A stretch of 64,000 bases of DNA, taken from JBBIQS01 sp037442205. GTDB taxonomy: Bacteria > Myxococcota > Myxococcia > Myxococcales > UBA5297. How positions within the stretch are numbered: position 1 is the stretch's first letter; the number at the start of each line of letters is the position of its first letter. Under the pieces are notes generated by a model, which was given only the letters and a program-made list of their open reading frames with translations, was not told the origin of the DNA and searched no databases. The position numbers and the translations under genes are program-made. The stretch lies in contig JBBIQS010000009.1 of NCBI GenBank assembly GCA_037442205.1, positions 1 to 64,000 of the forward strand, in the 5' to 3' direction. Below are positions 33,947 through 42,537 of the stretch, one piece after another.

Positions 33947-35077
33947 TCACGGTCCCTCGGCCGCCCGGGCGAACAGCTCCACCAGGATCACGCTCTCCGT
34001 GTTGCCGCGGGTCACCTTGGCGGTGCCCAAACCCGCCAGGTCGACTCCGGAGTCGAGCAGGTTGGCGAGGTGGCCGGGCGAGGCCTCCATGTTGCGGTGG
34101 GCGGCCAGCGCGCTCTTGTCCTCGCCGAGGTTCTCGGTGACCCGCCGGTAGCGGAAGCCGGCGCGTGAGAGGCGCTGCCCGGGATCGCCGCCCTTGGGCG
34201 AGACGTGCGCGAAATAGTTGAGGCGCGCCATCTCCTGGGCGTGCTCGGCGGCCACTGAGTCCAGCAGGGAGCTGCGGGCCAGCGGCTTGAGCCCGCGCGC
34301 CTTGCGCGAGGCGTTCAGCGCCGCCAGCACCTGATCCTCGGCCTTGGCCAGGTCCTGCGTCTCGGGGACGACCGCGGCCGCCGGCGCCGACGCCAGCGGC
34401 GCCCCGCTCTGGACCTGGAACAGCGCCACCACCTGCGGGCCCTTGATGCTGTCGGCCAGCACCTCCACCGAGTAGCGTCCCCGCAGCTCGAAGGGGATCT
34501 CGAAGGAGAAGCGGTCGCGCGATTCGCCGGTCCCCGGGCCGGCGCGCAGGACTCCCCGGGGGCCGGTGACAGCAAGCCGCGCGTCGTAGAGGGGAAAGGC
34601 CAGCTTCCCCTCGAGCGTCCCAGAGTCTCCGATCGAGACCTGCCGCGGGAAGGGCTGGAGCTCGACCCTGCGCTCGGTGAGCAGCAGCACCGCGCAGCCG
34701 AGGCCGCCCTCCTCGACGAAGCCCGCTCCGAAGTGGGTCGCGGGCTGCGCCGCCAGGTCCTGGCGCTCCTGCAGGCTCTGCAGCGCCTTGCGGGCCGGGC
34801 CGCTGCGCACCGCCAGCGCCCGCGGGTCCGGATCCCAGGCCCCCGCCGCCGAGATCGCCTCGGCCACCGCGGCGTTGTCGGCGCCCTGCGTCGCGCCCTG
34901 TACGAGTGCGCGGCGCGCCAGGGCGAGCGCGGCGCGATCCAGCGCCGGATCCCGGACCGGCGCCGCCTTTCCTGCCGCCTGGAAGGCCTTGTGCACTCCG
35001 CGCGCGAGCGGGGCCGCGGCGTCGCTCGGGGCGGACGCGGCCGCGCAGAGGAAAGTGAGGGCGATGGCGAGGTGCAT
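33947..35077 (-). CDS. Secreted CAP/SCP-domain protein
   Basis: This is a 376-residue protein. The ATG at 35077 gives a signal peptide (to about CAAASAPSDA). Residues about 110-230 form a beta-rich domain without a recognised family. Residues about 255-376 are a bacterial CAP (cysteine-rich secretory/SCP) domain: LAALNASRKARGLKPLARSS, AAEHAQEMARLNYFAHVSP, TENLGED and NMEASPGHLANLLD. These keep the cavity His/Glu pairs (AEHAQEM, YFAHVSP, TENLG, SPGHLANL). Bacterial CAP proteins are extracytoplasmic; functions include lipid binding or proteolysis, mostly unknown. It lies 80 bases downstream of dciA, possibly the same transcript. Confidence 0.88.
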   Translation of the reverse strand: MHLAIALTFLCAAASAPSDAAAPLARGVHKAFQAAGKAAPVRDPALDRAALALARRALVQGATQGADNAAVAEAISAAGAWDPDPRALAVRSGPARKALQSLQERQDLAAQPATHFGAGFVEEGGLGCAVLLLTERRVELQPFPRQVSIGDSGTLEGKLAFPLYDARLAVTGPRGVLRAGPGTGESRDRFSFEIPFELRGRYSVEVLADSIKGPQVVALFQVQSGAPLASAPAAAVVPETQDLAKAEDQVLAALNASRKARGLKPLARSSLLDSVAAEHAQEMARLNYFAHVSPKGGDPGQRLSRAGFRYRRVTENLGEDKSALAAHRNMEASPGHLANLLDSGVDLAGLGTAKVTRGNTESVILVELFARAAEGP

Positions 35078-35157
35078 CGGTCGGCGGCTCCGGGTGCAAC
35101 CATGCTGCCCGAAGGCCTGGATGCCGTCCAAGAAAGGGCCGAGCGCAGCAGCGGCGG

Positions 35158-35445
35158 CTATCGGGCCTGCAGCACGATCTGGCGGACCGCCGACTTCCCC
35201 AGCCGCGCGTTGAGCCGCTCGATGAGCAGGATCTTCTCGGCTTCCACCGAACTGAGGAGGTGGGCGTCGACCTCCACCGTCAGCCGGCCATCCTCGAGCA
35301 ACAGCGGGCGCGACTGGCGGGACAGCGCTGGTCCGACTGCCTCCGCCCACACCGGATCGAGCGCGGCGGCCCGCCCGCGGCTGGCGACCTGCTTGAGCGC
35401 CCGGGAGAGCGGGCCCTTGAGGTCGGTGAACTCGGAGCGGGCCAT
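35158..35445 (-). CDS. dciA: DciA/DUF721 family helicase-loading protein
   Basis: This is a 95-residue protein. DUF721 landmarks: DLKGPLSRALKQVA, DPVWAEAVGPALSRQSRPLLLEDG, LTVEVDAHLLSSVEAEKILLIERLN. DciA interacts with DnaB and is the common bacterial replicative-helicase operator outside groups with DnaC or DnaI. The ATG shares one base with the stop of the zinc-ribbon gene (TGATG), so the two are coupled. It is near the short end of the family, without the C-terminal extension of longer DciA proteins. Confidence 0.85.
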   Translation of the reverse strand: MARSEFTDLKGPLSRALKQVASRGRAAALDPVWAEAVGPALSRQSRPLLLEDGRLTVEVDAHLLSSVEAEKILLIERLNARLGKSAVRQIVLQAR

Positions 35446-36044
35446 CAGGGCGCCTTGGTGCCGCACTCCGGGCAGAACTTGGCCTTGCCCAGGTCGGCGC
35501 CGCACGAGCCGCAGCGCCGGGCCATCGGCTTGCCGCACTCCATACAGAACTTGGCGCGCTTCGGATTCGCGGTCTGGCAGGAGGGGCAGGGGACATCCTG
35601 CTCGCCGCCGGGCACCGGCACGCCCAGCTTGGCGGCGGCCTTCTGCGCCGATTGGGCGCCGGCATTGGCCAGCCCGGCCAGCGCGGCGAACGGCCCTCCC
35701 AAGTTCGAAAGGAAATCGGCGGCCTTGGCCCGATCCGCCGCCTCGCGCGAGGCCTTGTCCGCCTCGCGCTGGCGCGCCCGCTCCGCGAATTGCGGGTCCA
35801 TCATGTCCAGCGACAGCGCGTCGAGCTCGCGCTTGAGATCCTGGTGATAGGTCGCGGCGTTGGCACCCCACTCCTCGGCCATGAGCTTCTGCGCCGGATC
35901 GGTCGCCTGCTTGGCCAGGGTCGCAAAGCTCTTCTCCAGGCCGGCAAGCTCGGCGACCGATTGCGTGGCGCGCTCCAGATCGTGCGCCTTGAGCGCTTCG
36001 CGGGCGGCGCGGGCGGCGCGGTCGATGTCCTGATGGTTGGCCAT
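35445..36044 (-). CDS. Helical protein with C-terminal double zinc ribbon
   Basis: This is a 199-residue protein. The ATG at 36044 follows GGAGG by 6 bases. Residues 1-130 are charged and helical (two likely coiled coils, LERATQSVAELAGLEK and FAERARQREADKASREAADR). Residues about 150-199 carry two C-x2-C zinc ribbons: CPSC...CMEC and CGSC...CPEC. This is the double zinc ribbon seen in many regulatory or scaffold proteins. It starts the operon with dciA and is divergent from the 7TM-HD gene. Function is unknown; a nucleic-acid or protein-binding role near replication is inference from its coupling to dciA. Confidence 0.8.
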   Translation of the reverse strand: MANHQDIDRAARAAREALKAHDLERATQSVAELAGLEKSFATLAKQATDPAQKLMAEEWGANAATYHQDLKRELDALSLDMMDPQFAERARQREADKASREAADRAKAADFLSNLGGPFAALAGLANAGAQSAQKAAAKLGVPVPGGEQDVPCPSCQTANPKRAKFCMECGKPMARRCGSCGADLGKAKFCPECGTKAP

Positions 36045-36244
36045 GGTCGTCCTCCGGGGCGGCGTGCGACCGCCGGATATTGCCCATTGCCGCATTTCGG
36101 TTCAACGCCACCCGGCCGCCCGACCGAGCGCTGGAGTCCCCCAAATGGGAGGCACCGAGGGGCTGTTTCGGTTGCCAAAGGCCGCTCGGATGCTGCACGA
36201 TCACCGCTCCAGTCGGCGCAAGTGTCCGAAAACACTCGAGGCCC

Positions 36245-38755
36245 ATGCCCACGAGCGATCCAAAAGGCGAGGCCGGAAGAGCTCCCGCTGACGGGGCGGC
36301 GCCGGTGGGCGTGCGGGTCGATCCCGCCGGGCTGGCGGAGGGGACCAAGAGCCTGGTCGAGCTGGCGCGGACCCGCTGGACCAGCCGGATTGCCAACCTG
36401 GCGCTGCTGGCGGTGCTGGCGCTGGCCAGCAGCTATCTGCTGACCCCGGGGCTGTTCGCCCAGCGCATCCCATACGGCGAAGAGTCGATCGGCCAGTTCT
36501 CGGAGACGGTGGTCAAGGCCACCCGCGACTTCGACATCCCGGACGAGGAGACCACCCGCCGCAAGCGCGAGGAGGCCCGCGAGGCGGTGCTGCCGGTCTA
36601 CGACTACGACGTGACCGTGGTCGAATCGGCCGGCGAGCGGGTGCAGGCGGCGTTCGCGCTGATGCAGAAGGCGGCGCGCGAGACCGAGGGGCGGCTCAAG
36701 GCCCGGGATGCCGCCGACCCGAAGTCCGAGGAGCAGGCCCGGCGGCGCAAGAAGGAAGACCCGCAGGTGGCCGAGGCCTGGCAGCGCGGCTTCGATGAGA
36801 AGCGGGAGGAGTGGCAGCGCAAGCTGGAGACCACCCTCGACGACGAGACCTTCAAGGCGCTGGCGGAGGTGCACTTCTCCGAGGAGGTCCAGCGCGAGGT
36901 CGCCAAGCTGCTGGTGCGGGCCCAGGGGCAGATGGTCGCCGAGTACCGCGATCCGCTGGCGCTCAAGGGCGGGCGGGGAGTGGCGGTGCGCCGGCGCAGC
37001 GGCAACGAGATCCTCGGGGAGCGGATCGTGGCCGACGTGGCGCCGATCCGCGACCAGACCGAGATCCGCGACGAGGTCGAGCGCTGGGGCTCCGACCTGC
37101 CGAGCGAGTTCTCGCCGCACCTGAAGAAGGCGCTGGTGACGCTGGTGGCTCGCCAGGTGCGCGCCAACCTGCGCTTCAACCGCGAGGAGACCGAGGACCG
37201 CCGCCGCCAGGACGCCGAGAGCGTCAAGCCGGTGGTCATCCAGCTCAAGAAGGGCGAGAAGATCATCGGCGACGGCGAGCGCATCGAGCGGCGCCACATC
37301 GTGATCTTCAACGCCATCCGCACCCAGTCCGGCGGCGAGGAGAGCGCCTTCGCCCGCACCGGCAGCGGGCTGTTCGCGGCGCTGCTGGTGGTGGCGGTCT
37401 ACCTGTTCGCCCGCGCCTCGCTGCCCCGCTTCAAGCCCACCCGCAAGGACGCGCTGCTGGGGGCGATCACCGTGCTGGTGATGCTGGGGCTCATCAACCT
37501 GTCGATCACCGTCTCCGATGCCCTGCACGATCGCTTCCCGCGCATCGCCGCCGAGTCGCTGTACTACGCCGCGCCATTCGCGGTCGGGGCGATGCTCATC
37601 CGCTTCGTGCTCAGCGCCGAGGCGGCGGTGGTCTTCGCGGTGGTCTTCGCCGGGCTGTCGGGCGTGCTGGTGGGCAACTCGCTGGAGTTCGGGCTCTACG
37701 CGCTGGTCGGCTCGCTGGTGGCGGCGGCGCGGGTGGCGCGGGCCAACGACCGGGCGGCGCTGTTCCGCGCCGGGCTGGCCACCGGCATCGCCAACGTCGC
37801 CGCGGCGATCTGCTTCGCGCTGCTCAACAACAAGGCGGGTGGGCTGAACCTGGCGACCGCCTGCGCCGCCGGCTTCTTCGGCGGAGCGATCGGGGTTCCG
37901 ATCCTGGTGATGGGGGTGACCCCGCTGGTCGAGGCCGCCTTCGGCTACACCACCGACATCAAGCTGCTGGAGCTGGCCAACCTCAACCACCCGGCGCTCA
38001 AGGAGCTGATCGTCCAGGCGCCGGGGACCTACCACCACTCGATCATCATCGGCAGCCTGGTGGAGGCGGCGGCGGAGGCGATCGGCGCCAACCCGCTGCT
38101 GGCGCGGGTGTGCGCCTACTACCACGACATCGGCAAGGGCAAGAACCCGCTCTACTTCGGCGAGAACCAGCGCGGCGACAACCGCCACGACAAGGTCGCC
38201 CCGCAGATGAGCGCGCTGATCATCAAGCGCCACGTCACCGACGGCATCGAGATGGCGCGCCACTACAAGCTGCCGCGGCAGGTGGCCGACGCCATTCCCC
38301 AGCACCACGGCACGCGGCTGGTGGGCTACTTCTTCCACAAGGCGCTCAAGGAGGTCGAGGGCAAGCCCGACGCCGCGCCGGTGGAGGAGGCCCTCTACCG
38401 CTATGTCGGGCCTAAGCCCCAGTTCCGCGAGGCGGCGCTGGTGATGATCGCCGACGCGGTCGAGGCCAGCAGCCGCACCATCCAGGACCCCACCCCGGCC
38501 AAGCTGCAGGTGCTGGTGCAGAAGATCATCAACGGCATCTTCGCCGACGGGCAGCTCGACGAGTGCGACCTGACGCTGCGCGACCTCAACGAGATCGCCC
38601 GCTCGTTCTACCGGACGCTGGGCGGCATCTACCACACCCGGCCCGACTACCCGCCCCAGGCGCTGCTCGGGACCCGGCCGCCGCTGGCCGAGATCAAACC
38701 CGACTCGCCGCCCGACAAGCCCACCGATCTGCGGCGGGTGCAGGGGGATCGGTGA
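36245..38755 (+). CDS. 7TM-HD domain phosphodiesterase (PgpH-type, probable c-di-AMP hydrolase)
   Basis: This is an 836-residue inner-membrane protein. One helix near 46-66 is followed by a large extracytoplasmic 7TMR-HDED domain (about 70-360), then about seven helices (370-560) and a cytoplasmic HD domain (about 570-730). The HD metal motif is H627-D628 in YYHDIGKGKNP, with upstream APGTYHHSIIIGSL and downstream NRHDKVAPQMSALI and IPQHHGT. PgpH enzymes degrade cyclic di-AMP to pApA. In most genomes ybeY follows; here a small membrane protein follows instead. The ATG at 36245 fixes a 45-residue cytoplasmic N-terminus. Confidence 0.93.
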   Translation: MPTSDPKGEAGRAPADGAAPVGVRVDPAGLAEGTKSLVELARTRWTSRIANLALLAVLALASSYLLTPGLFAQRIPYGEESIGQFSETVVKATRDFDIPDEETTRRKREEAREAVLPVYDYDVTVVESAGERVQAAFALMQKAARETEGRLKARDAADPKSEEQARRRKKEDPQVAEAWQRGFDEKREEWQRKLETTLDDETFKALAEVHFSEEVQREVAKLLVRAQGQMVAEYRDPLALKGGRGVAVRRRSGNEILGERIVADVAPIRDQTEIRDEVERWGSDLPSEFSPHLKKALVTLVARQVRANLRFNREETEDRRRQDAESVKPVVIQLKKGEKIIGDGERIERRHIVIFNAIRTQSGGEESAFARTGSGLFAALLVVAVYLFARASLPRFKPTRKDALLGAITVLVMLGLINLSITVSDALHDRFPRIAAESLYYAAPFAVGAMLIRFVLSAEAAVVFAVVFAGLSGVLVGNSLEFGLYALVGSLVAAARVARANDRAALFRAGLATGIANVAAAICFALLNNKAGGLNLATACAAGFFGGAIGVPILVMGVTPLVEAAFGYTTDIKLLELANLNHPALKELIVQAPGTYHHSIIIGSLVEAAAEAIGANPLLARVCAYYHDIGKGKNPLYFGENQRGDNRHDKVAPQMSALIIKRHVTDGIEMARHYKLPRQVADAIPQHHGTRLVGYFFHKALKEVEGKPDAAPVEEALYRYVGPKPQFREAALVMIADAVEASSRTIQDPTPAKLQVLVQKIINGIFADGQLDECDLTLRDLNEIARSFYRTLGGIYHTRPDYPPQALLGTRPPLAEIKPDSPPDKPTDLRRVQGDR

Positions 38756-38773
38756 ATCGGGAGGAACTGCCGG

Positions 38774-39139
38774 ATGAATAGCCGGGAGTGCAAGGTGAGC
38801 GCGCTGCCGACAAGATCTTGGTGGCAGCCGGCCAGTTTTCTTCCGCGCCACGCCAGCGAAAATGCCTGGGCGCAAGTTGCCGCCACATCCCTGGTCGTGA
38901 TCCTGCCATTGGCGGCAGCGCTGGTTTTCCTTGAGCCCTCCAATGGAAACCAGTCGAGCTTCCTCGGCGACCTCTGGTGGGGGTGCGTCTGGCTGGTGGT
39001 CGCCGCTCCCCTCTACCTGGTCGTGGCCAAGATCCTTGGCGGCGGAGCCGGGTCGGTCGTGGCGTGGGGCGTACTGGCGGCGATGCTCGGAGCGGTGGAG
39101 TTCGTCTGGTATGGCTTGGCCTGTGCCGGGTCCTGGTAA
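38774..39139 (+). CDS. Small membrane protein, unknown function
   Basis: This is a 121-residue protein, 18 bases after the 7TM-HD gene; GGGAGG is 9 bases before the ATG at 38774. There are three hydrophobic segments (about 35-53, 67-86 and 92-117). No family recognised. The position suggests co-transcription with the phosphodiesterase gene. A later in-frame GTG (SALPTRSWW) is an alternative start. Confidence 0.6.
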   Translation: MNSRECKVSALPTRSWWQPASFLPRHASENAWAQVAATSLVVILPLAAALVFLEPSNGNQSSFLGDLWWGCVWLVVAAPLYLVVAKILGGGAGSVVAWGVLAAMLGAVEFVWYGLACAGSW

Positions 39140-39157
39140 GGAGCCTGGAAAAGCCGA

Positions 39158-39853
39158 TCAGCGCATCCAGTCGCTGAACAGCGGCTTGAGCTCGCTCAGC
39201 CCGTCCTCGATCGAGTCGGGCAGCGCCTTGGCGAACATGTCGAGGATAACCAGGGCGTTGACGCTGGCGTCCTTGGGGGCGGCCTCGCGCAGCCGGCGCG
39301 CCAGCCCGCGGTTGACCTCGGCGATGGCCCGGTAATCGGCGACGAGCCCTTCGAGCGCCCAGTCGGCCTTGAGCCCGGCCTTCGAACGCAGGTGCTGGCC
39401 GAGCAGGTAGTTGCTGGCCGCCCGGTACAGCGTTTCAACCGGGCTTGCGAAGGGAAGGTGAAACCGGACCATCGGCCGCAGCCGGCCGAGGACCGGGCAG
39501 CCGCTGGTGGTCAGGTAGATGCCCAGCAGCGAGGCGAGCCCGGTTTGCACCGTGGTCGAGCTCACCATCTCGCGCTCAGGAACCGCGACGTGCACCTCGG
39601 CATTGGTGAACGAGAGGGTGTCGCGGAAGCGCGAGACCGGCTCGATCAGCCGATGAGCAGCGGGGCAGTAGGCGTGCCTGGCGGGATCGAGCGGGCAGTT
39701 GCCGCAGCGATGGACCGACAGCCGCGTCCACTCGGGGAAGGCGGCAGGAGGCGGGGCCAGGTTGAACAGGGTGTGGCGGTCGAGCTCGAGGGTGAACTCC
39801 GAGCGCTGCCCGCCCTCGAACTCGAACCGGTAGCGGATGGTGAAGGGCCTCAT
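39158..39853 (-). CDS. Conserved protein with Cys cluster, DUF6901-like, unknown function
   Basis: This is a 231-residue cytoplasmic protein. Residues 1-35 are a beta unit (TIRYRFEFEGGQRSEFTLELD). A conserved-looking cluster RCGNCPLDPARHAYCPAAH lies near residues 49-67 and could bind a metal (three Cys, two His). The remainder is helical, including ASVNALVILDMFAKALPDSIEDGL at the end. I recall similar proteins in Deltaproteobacteria under a DUF label (DUF6901), but cannot confirm it without a search. It is a single gene, divergent from the helicase. Confidence 0.68.
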   Translation of the reverse strand: MRPFTIRYRFEFEGGQRSEFTLELDRHTLFNLAPPPAAFPEWTRLSVHRCGNCPLDPARHAYCPAAHRLIEPVSRFRDTLSFTNAEVHVAVPEREMVSSTTVQTGLASLLGIYLTTSGCPVLGRLRPMVRFHLPFASPVETLYRAASNYLLGQHLRSKAGLKADWALEGLVADYRAIAEVNRGLARRLREAAPKDASVNALVILDMFAKALPDSIEDGLSELKPLFSDWMR

Positions 39854-39948
39854 GCCGTCGCCTCCCCTGGCATCGCGACTGATTGGCTTCGTTCAGCCTA
39901 TGACAGACGCCGGCAATAAACGAAGCCCGCCCGCCCGCCAGGCGAGAG

Positions 39949-39954
39949 TAGAAT
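39949..39954 (+). promoter_or_regulatory. -10-like box before the helicase gene
   Basis: TAGAAT followed by CCGCGCCC, 24 bases before the ATG at 39979. No clear -35 box at 17 bases. Confidence 0.45.
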
Positions 39955-39978
39955 CCGCGCCCTCGAAAGGCCCCCACC

Positions 39979-42531
39979 ATGCCCGCCGCGCTCAGCGACC
40001 TGCTGCCTCCTAAAGGAACCAAGCTCTCTGCCGATGAGCTGCTCTCCCGCTTCCTCTCCAACGTCTCGCAGCGGGGGCTCACCCTCTATCCGGCGCAGGA
40101 GGAGGCCATCCTCGAGCTGCTCGACGGCAAGCACGTGGTGCTGACCACGCCCACCGGCTCGGGGAAGTCTCTGGTGGCCGAGGCGCTGCACTTCAAGGGG
40201 CTGGCCGAGGGCAAGCGCAGCTTCTACACCAGCCCGATCAAGGCCCTGGTCAACGAGAAGTTCTTCGCCCTGTGCGAGACCTTCGGCCCCGCGAACGTCG
40301 GGATGATGACCGGCGACGCCAGCGTCAACCGCGACGCCCCAATCATCTGCTGCACCGCCGAGATCCTGAGCAACCTCGCCCTGCGCGAGGAGGGCTCGAC
40401 GGTCGACTACGTGGTGATGGACGAGTTCCACTACTACGCCGACCGCGACCGCGGCTGGGCCTGGCAGCTGCCGCTCTTGTCGCTGCCGCGCACCACCTTC
40501 CTCTTGATGTCCGCCACGCTGGGGCCGACCGACCACATCGTCGAGCCGCTGGAGAAGCTGAGCGGGCGAAAGGTGGCGGTAGTCACCGGGCTGACCCGGC
40601 CGGTGCCGCTCGACTACCAGTACGTCGAGACCCCGGTCCACGAGACGATCGCCGATCTGATCGAGAAGGGGCAGGCGCCGATCTACCTGGTCAACTTCAC
40701 CCAGCGCGCCGCCGCCGAGCAAGCCCAGGCCCTGACCAGCGTCAACCTCTGCAGCAAGGAGGAGAAAGAGGCCATCCGCAAGTTGCTGTTCGAGGCCAGC
40801 TTCGACACGCCCTACGGCAAGGACATCGAGCGCTACCTCAAGGCGGGCATCGGGCTGCACCACGCCGGAGTGATGCCCAAGTACCGGCGCATGACCGAGC
40901 GGCTGGCGCAGAAGGGGCTGCTCAAGGTCATCAGCGGCACCGACACCCTGGGGATGGGGATCAACATCCCGATCCGCACCGTGCTCTTCACTCAGTTGTG
41001 CAAGTTCGACGGCGAAAAGATGGGGATCATGAAGGTGCGCGAGTTCCACCAGATCGCCGGGCGCGCCGGGCGCAAGGGGTTCGACGACCAGGGGCTGGTG
41101 GCGGTCCAGGCGCCGGAGCACGTGATCGAGAACCTCAAGCTCGCCGCCAAGAACCCGGGGAAGAAGTTCCAGCGCAAGCAGCCGCCGACCAAGGGCTACG
41201 TCCACTGGGACAAGGCCACCTTCGAGCGGCTGCAGACCCGCCCGCCGGAGCCGCTGGAGTCGCGCTTCCAGGTGACGCACGGGATGCTGGTGAACCTGCT
41301 GCAGGCCGACGAGGTCTGGGAGAACGGCGGCTACGGCCGGCTGGTGGAGCTGATCGCCCGCTCGCACGAGAGCGAGAACGCCAAGCGGCGGCACAAGCGA
41401 CGCGCCAAGCAGATCTTCCAGGCGCTGCGGCACTCCGGGCTCATCGAGGTGACGCGCTACGAGAAGGGCGCCGGGGCCTACGTCGAGGTCAGCCCCGACC
41501 TTCAGGCCGACTTCTCGCTCTACCACACGCTCGCCCTCTTCCTCGTGTCTGCGGTCGAGCTGCTCGACAAGACCAGCCCGACCTACGCGCTGGACCTGCT
41601 CTCGCTGGTGGAGTCGATCCTCGAGAACCCGGACGCGGTCCTCTTCAAGCAGAAGGATCGGCTGGCCGAGCTGAAGCTGGCGGAGCTCAAGGCGCAGGGC
41701 GTGCCCTACGAGGAGCGCATCGAGGAGCTGCAGAAGGTCGAGCCTTTGCGGCCGCCGAACGCCGAGCTGATCTGGGGACTCTTCGCGGGCTTCGCCGAAA
41801 AGCACCCCTGGGTCGCCTCGCAAGACGTCCGCACCAAGTCGGTGGTGCGGGACATGTTCGAGAAGTTCTGCAGCTTCAACGACTACATCGTCGAGTACGG
41901 GCTGCAACGCAGCGAGGGCGTGCTGCTGCGCTACCTGTCGGAGTGCTACCGGGTGGCCTCGCACACCGTCCCCGAGGCGGCCCGCGACGAGGCCTTCGAG
42001 GACGTGCTGGCGCACCTGCGGCAGATGCTGCGCGCCGTGGACTCCAGCCTGATCGACGAGTGGGAGCGGATGAGGGGCGGCGAGGTGGCGCCGCGTCCCG
42101 AGCCGGATCGGCTGGTGCCGCCGCCGCTGCCGCCGGACGATCCCAAGCGGCTCGCCGAGGACCCGCGGAAGTTCAACGCCCGCCTGCGCAATGAGCTGCA
42201 CCAGCTGCTCAAGGCGCTGGCGGAGAAGAAGTGGGAGGATGCGCTCGCCGCCATCCGCCCGCTCGCCGGCGAGCAGGAGTGGACTATCGAGTCGCTGGAG
42301 CAGGCGATGGCGCCCTACTTCGCCGAGAACGCCTTCGTCGATCTCAAGCCGGTGGCGCGCCTGCCCCACAACACCGTGGTCTCCAAGATTGGGGACTGGC
42401 GCTGGGAGGCGATCCAGAAGGTCGTCGACCCCGAGGGCGAGACGGACTGGATGCTCGACTGCATCGTCGATCTCGAGGCGCAGCGGGATGGCGATCAGCC
42501 GCTCATCGCGCTGAGGCGCATCGGGACCTGA
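39979..42531 (+). CDS. DEAD/DEAH-box RNA helicase with DUF3516 C-terminus
   Basis: This is an 850-residue superfamily 2 helicase. Motif I is TPTGSGKS with K63; Ia SPIKALVNEKF; II DEFH at 148-151; III MSAT; V GTDTLGMGINIP; VI HQIAGRAGRKG (H357). The first 430 residues are the two RecA domains of the Ski2-like type; the rest is the DUF3516-type helical region, rich in charged helices. Related bacterial proteins are annotated as RNA helicases, possibly for rRNA or mRNA turnover, but the substrate is untested. It stands alone on its strand and is convergent with the radical SAM gene. Confidence 0.92.
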   Translation: MPAALSDLLPPKGTKLSADELLSRFLSNVSQRGLTLYPAQEEAILELLDGKHVVLTTPTGSGKSLVAEALHFKGLAEGKRSFYTSPIKALVNEKFFALCETFGPANVGMMTGDASVNRDAPIICCTAEILSNLALREEGSTVDYVVMDEFHYYADRDRGWAWQLPLLSLPRTTFLLMSATLGPTDHIVEPLEKLSGRKVAVVTGLTRPVPLDYQYVETPVHETIADLIEKGQAPIYLVNFTQRAAAEQAQALTSVNLCSKEEKEAIRKLLFEASFDTPYGKDIERYLKAGIGLHHAGVMPKYRRMTERLAQKGLLKVISGTDTLGMGINIPIRTVLFTQLCKFDGEKMGIMKVREFHQIAGRAGRKGFDDQGLVAVQAPEHVIENLKLAAKNPGKKFQRKQPPTKGYVHWDKATFERLQTRPPEPLESRFQVTHGMLVNLLQADEVWENGGYGRLVELIARSHESENAKRRHKRRAKQIFQALRHSGLIEVTRYEKGAGAYVEVSPDLQADFSLYHTLALFLVSAVELLDKTSPTYALDLLSLVESILENPDAVLFKQKDRLAELKLAELKAQGVPYEERIEELQKVEPLRPPNAELIWGLFAGFAEKHPWVASQDVRTKSVVRDMFEKFCSFNDYIVEYGLQRSEGVLLRYLSECYRVASHTVPEAARDEAFEDVLAHLRQMLRAVDSSLIDEWERMRGGEVAPRPEPDRLVPPPLPPDDPKRLAEDPRKFNARLRNELHQLLKALAEKKWEDALAAIRPLAGEQEWTIESLEQAMAPYFAENAFVDLKPVARLPHNTVVSKIGDWRWEAIQKVVDPEGETDWMLDCIVDLEAQRDGDQPLIALRRIGT

Positions 42532-42537
42532 TTCCGA

